Shown: positions 60,104 to 64,000 of the stretch, piece by piece
How positions within the stretch are numbered: position 1 is the stretch's first letter
How the letters are laid out: each line of letters opens with the position of its first letter
Assembly (NCBI RefSeq): GCF_024679245.1
Contig: NC_090184.1
Span: 18,979,644-19,043,643 of the forward strand
Direction of reading: 5' to 3'
Origin: Pseudorasbora parva
Lineage: Eukaryota; Chordata; Actinopteri; Cypriniformes; Gobionidae
DNA length: 64,000 nucleotides
The notes under the pieces: generated by a model
Databases searched by the model: none
What the model was told of the DNA's origin: nothing
Seen by the model: only the letters and a program-made list of their open reading frames with translations
Made by a program: the position numbers and the translations under genes

Positions 60104-62294
60104 AGGCATCTTTACACAGCCGAGTTAAGGCGGGTCTAACGCGGGTCTGTGTCTGCTCAAAATTCTGTGTAAAGACGCGATGCCGCATTAAAGCAGACTT
60201 AAAATATGCCGGGTCTGACCCACCTCGGCCCCTAGTATCAAAGGCGACATAGAAGCGGTTTTGATTCAGTGTAAATGAACGCGAACTTGTGCCACCTTAA
60301 ACTACATCATTGTCATGACAACCGCCTGTCAGCCAGCTCACTAGGCGCGAGAATCAAGAAGCAGCAAGGAGACAAACTATCTAGGAATTAAAGTAAATGC
60401 TTTCTGTACTCACATCGTCAAGCTAACCACTGTAGTGTTCGCCGTTTGTAATCTTCCTTTGAAGAGACTGGCAGATCAACGCACTGCAACATTTCCCCTC
60501 AGAAACGGTAAATGCTTAACCCAGTCGGCGTCACTGTGCAACCCAGTAGGCTATTATAATCTCTTGGAGAGATATTTTATATTAGATTTGATATTTTCTG
60601 ATATATACTATCTGCTGTCCTACATGCCGTTAAAATAGACTGAAGTTTGGATTTTTCCCTTAGGCATAGTGCAGCCTAACAACTTGAAATAGGCTATAGC
60701 TCAATCATTATGGTTGTAGGCTAATTTGTCTATAAGCAACATTGTAGAATATTTGAGTTTATTTAATTTGTAATTATCGTTATTATTAGGCTATGTGCAT
60801 ATTTATTTAGAACATTTAGCTTATTACCGTTCGTTACCCATCGGGTTGTAGCCTAACTGCCAGAGAAGGGCTAAATTTAATTTGCATGGTGGTAGTTTTT
60901 ACCATTTCGTTATTTTGGCTCGAAAATTCGTTTTTTTGGAAATATTAACTGAATTTAGAAATGCTTTTAAACAATTTTTATTAGCCTAATAATAAAAAAA
61001 ATGAATTAAGACAGCGTTTGGAAATTTTGAAGTGCATAAACAATATTCCCAGAATCTTTGTTGTTATTGTGACATAAAAGTAGAAAATTGTATAGTTTAT
61101 AATAATGTATATCACCTAGGCTATCTGTATCATATGGCAAAAAATGACAGAGTGAGTTGTTACTGCTGTCATGAAGGAACAAAATGCGGCGGCGCTTAAT
61201 TTCGTTGGACAAAGGGTTAAAGAAAACTATAATGTCATAGTTAGGCTATGTTTAAATATTAGCCTATAACATTATGTTTTAATTAAATAGCCTAACTGTT
61301 TGTAGGCTATAGGCATAATTAATAAAGACGCGAAAGAAAAAAATCGTGGGTAATGGATTGATGTCTGTAACGTTTTTCTTTTCACAATTAGACAGAATTG
61401 TCAAATATTCGGGTTCATGTTATACGAGCTGAGAACTAAACTTCGTTTTGGGGAAATATTACAATCCTGACCACTTTTACAGTCTATGGGCACAGAGAGA
61501 TGGGGTATGCAGCCTGGTGCTATAATGGAGATTCCAGATCGCTCTTCTTTGGTCAGAACCACGGAGAACGACCGCGGACAGGTCCGTCCTATGCACCGAA
61601 ACAGCAGCGAGCGCAGACACAGAGCGGCCAGAGAAATGGAGGAGCGACTGCAGTAGGCTATGGTGTTTGTGCAAAACTGCGGAAAAACTGCAGAAAAAGA
61701 GCGGTGTTGAAACCTGTCACCGAGAAAAGAGTGTGTGTATCCCCCACGGATGCGACGCCCCTGTAGCCTACATGTTGTGAATGCTCTAAAGTGACTTTCT
61801 GTTTCTTTGAAAAAAACTTTGGACCACTTTTAATCCTGCGGTATTCTACCCGTTATAATGTAGGCTATACTTTCGTTATAGCATTGTCAATCAGGTACAA
61901 TTTTATTAAGAAATATAAAATAACTATACCTTAGCCTACAATAGAAGAATTGCAGAATTACAGTAGACCTACAGAATTATGCCGAACATCAAAAGCGCTT
62001 TATAGAAGGCAGAAAAAAACTATTTTTTTTGTTATTTTTAAAAATATATATATTTTTATTTTAGGTCTATTTTTATACATTTCATTATATGTTTTAAATT
62101 AATTTATAACACTTTGTTAAAACTGTAGTTTTAAATAATGTTCAACGCATTGTTACCCGCGATTTTAATTCCTGTGTAAATGCATTTATGCTGCTTCAGA
62201 GAAGGATTAAACGGTCTGTGTAAATGCACATTTTTGGGAGTTTATGCCGCTTCAGAATCGGTTTCTGTGCCACGTTTGCTGTGTAAAGATGCCT
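60104..62294. mobile_element. Harbinger-like non-autonomous element
   Basis: The ends AGGCATCTTTACACAGC and GCTGTGTAAAGATGCCT are perfect inverted repeats flanked by TTA at 60101-60103 and 62295-62297. A 3-bp TWA duplication is the mark of PIF/Harbinger elements. Subterminal GTGTAAA motifs recur near both ends. There is no transposase or Myb-like frame; the interior 60450-62100 is anonymous AT-rich sequence. Confidence 0.8.
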
Positions 62295-62420
62295 TTATAT
62301 GAGGTAAAAAAATAACAAATACAGTTGTGTTTATCACAGAAACCGATCGTTTTGATGTGTCGCCACGAGCCACAGGGGTTGGGGTTTAATATGGATTAAT
62401 ATCGCTCTGCCAAAAGACTT

Positions 62421-63640
62421 TCATCACCAAAACAATATGGCCGAACTATATAATATGGGTTATAACTTGAAAATTATGCTTTGTTTATTAAATTATCCTG
62501 TCGATGGATACATGTACTGGCTCCTCAGTTATACACTACAACAACAGTGATAATAAAAGAAAAACCAGTCATTTTCACCTTCATCACCCGCGTGTAGAGC
62601 CAGAAGACACGAATGAGAACTCTAGCGCGCTTTGAGAAGATCTGTCTCTGTGCATCATCCGAGAGCGCGCACGTCTCACAGCACGTCTCAAATATTGAGT
62701 TCTCTTACAAGTCTTGCGCTTAAACGGACAAACTCGCACAAGAAGGATGTCAACATGTCCATCTTGATGAGTATCCTAGCAGATACTCATCAAGACCCCC
62801 CCCAAACCTGCAACTGTCTGCGTTTCGACCGCGATCTAAAGTTCCGAGAAGATTAGGCTAATTAGTCTGGTGATGTAACCTACTGCGCGACTGCTCCTCC
62901 ATCAATGTCAGACAGAAATCATTTTTGTGTATACCGATTGAAAGATTTAGTGGACTGTCTACATGAGCCGTTATCTAAACTGATCTGGTGTTTACATGTG
63001 ATGACTTTCAATCGCAATCATTTTGTCACATGCAGCTTGTCTGCCGCATCAAAAATGTCAACACTGTTTTCTCCAGCAGCTGGAATGTGTTAACTGTAGC
63101 CATAGCAACGCTTAACGGCCACCAGGACTAATACAGTATTATTTATAGCTATTTATTTGTTGTAAAGTGTAATAATCATCTCAGAAAAAAAAATCTTCTG
63201 TCAGGCGCAGTTAAAGTAAAAACTGCCTGGGGCAATATACGCTGTGTCATTATTCCAACATTATCTTCATAACTTACGAAATAAAAAGTTTACCCCTCAG
63301 AAAAATTAACTATTCTCTCTTGTCAACATGAGCGCGGCGCGCGCTGTCACGTCATGTAAGAACGCACACTTAAAAGTAATCGGTCAGGTCGTTTACATGG
63401 TGAAAAAAAATTAATAACAAGTATGGAAGAGATTCAAGCTGTGCTGCTTTTGCTGGTTATGACAGAAAAGAGCACTAATATGCAGATTCAGCAGCATATT
63501 CAGAAAGCTTGTAAAGCTAGATTTAAAATGACAATGTATATTATTATTAGCTATTACAGACATTGCACGTAAGATGGCTGAGACGAACGCGCGGTTGAAA
63601 TAAAATGCTGCGTGTGCTCAACCAATCAGCATGTTCAGCG
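62421..63640. other. Gene-free stretch
   Basis: No gene recognised. A short local inverted repeat GATGAGTATCCTAGCAGATA/CTCATC lies near 62765-62790. Confidence 0.4.
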
Positions 63641-63649
63641 CCCAAGTCC

Positions 63650-63830
63650 CGCCCTCGAAAGTTCCTGAACTTTGAAAAAGTACTACCTTACTTACTACTT
63701 TACTATCATAAAATGATTATAGAGCCACTGTAGTGAGATGGGCTTTGTAACGCCGGCTTTAGTGCCTTTATGGGTCTTGAGAGAGGAAATTACATTGGTG
63801 TCAGTGAAGGCCTTTCTGAGCAATCTGATA
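63650..63830. repeat. Fold-back arm fragment
   Basis: AGAGCCACTGTAGTGAGATG, GGCTTTAGTGCCTTTATGGG and GGCCTTTCTGAG match the right arm of the element at 32961-34213 in the same orientation. No partner arm is present before the window end. Confidence 0.65.
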
Positions 63831-64000
63831 CATATTTTTATATGTATTTAATTGCTTTTTTTACATCTTGGCCAGGGGACTACAGATGAAAAATAGCCTT
63901 TTAGCTAATTCTGGCTTTTTTAACCATGTTTGTTCATGTGTTTTATGAAATTGCACTGTCCCCTTTCAAATAAACCATTAAATCAAATCAAATCATCGGA

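Larger units (their letters stand above)
59650..62420. mobile_element. Fold-back element carrying two nested insertions (outer)
   Basis: The left arm 59650-59935 (GTATAGTTCACTCAAAAAAT ... GTGTTATTTTTTTACCTCAT) and the right arm 62297-62420 (ATATGAGGTAAAAAAATAAC ... GTTTAATATGGATTAAT) are inverted copies. The right arm is truncated, lacking the outer third. Confidence 0.75.

Noticed and set aside
61477..61766. Open frames on both strands near 61.5-61.8 kb
   Set aside because: They lie inside the Harbinger-like element interior, show no domain or splice signals, and overlap each other on opposite strands.

Overview
This is nuclear DNA from a bony fish, most likely a cyprinid (zebrafish or carp group). 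The evidence is intron-rich vertebrate genes with GT-AG introns of 0.1 to 5 kb, very long dinucleotide and tetranucleotide microsatellites, and a dense load of DNA transposons and MITEs (Tc1/mariner, hAT, Harbinger-like, fold-back families). There is no bacterial-type operon structure, CRISPR array, tRNA or rRNA that I can see.

Three protein-coding genes can be supported. (1) The first coding exon of lrrc75b is on the minus strand at 5424-5696; its remaining exons probably lie left of the window. (2) A complete 12-exon gamma-glutamyltransferase gene of the GGT1 type is on the plus strand (19644-28377, 574 codons). (3) A complete 12-exon GGT5 type gene is on the minus strand (54723 down to 39116, 555 codons). 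The two GGT genes are tail to tail with about 10.7 kb between their stop codons. Their exon phases match throughout and several exon lengths are identical. Both encode type II membrane ectoenzymes with the autoprocessing threonine, the substrate-binding arginine, the serine pair and the glycine-rich loop, so both look functional. GGT1 cleaves extracellular glutathione and its conjugates; GGT5 is the paralogue known for converting leukotriene C4 to D4. LRRC75B and GGT1 are also neighbours on human 22q11, so this looks like old synteny.

Layout: 1-5.4 kb holds the lrrc75b intron, a (GA)n tract, an inverted-repeat element hosting a 530-bp element, and an orphan candidate terminal exon. 5.7-19.6 kb is intergenic and transposon rich: a 3.5-kb element with promoter-like inverted arms and an internal minisatellite, a 1.4-kb Tc1 element, a retroelement-like remnant, Tc1 fragments, and a 330-bp TATG/TATC microsatellite. 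19.6-28.4 kb is ggt1, whose intron 6 holds a 1.7-kb array of about 55 copies of a 31-bp unit. 28.4-39.1 kb is intergenic, with a near-perfect palindromic MITE, a fold-back element, a Tc1 relic, a hAT inside a hAT, and one apparently repeat-poor block (34.4-35.5 kb). 39.1-54.7 kb is ggt5, swollen by nested elements in introns 1, 6 and 10 and by long (TA)n tracts. 54.7-64 kb has no recognised gene. It does hold a ZNF143-like motif, an exact RFX X-box beside a strong splice donor that may start an unidentified transcript, and a three-layer nested transposon at 59.65-62.42 kb.

All repeat families were recognised by reading terminal repeats and target-site duplications, not by database comparison; names are given only where the termini justify them.
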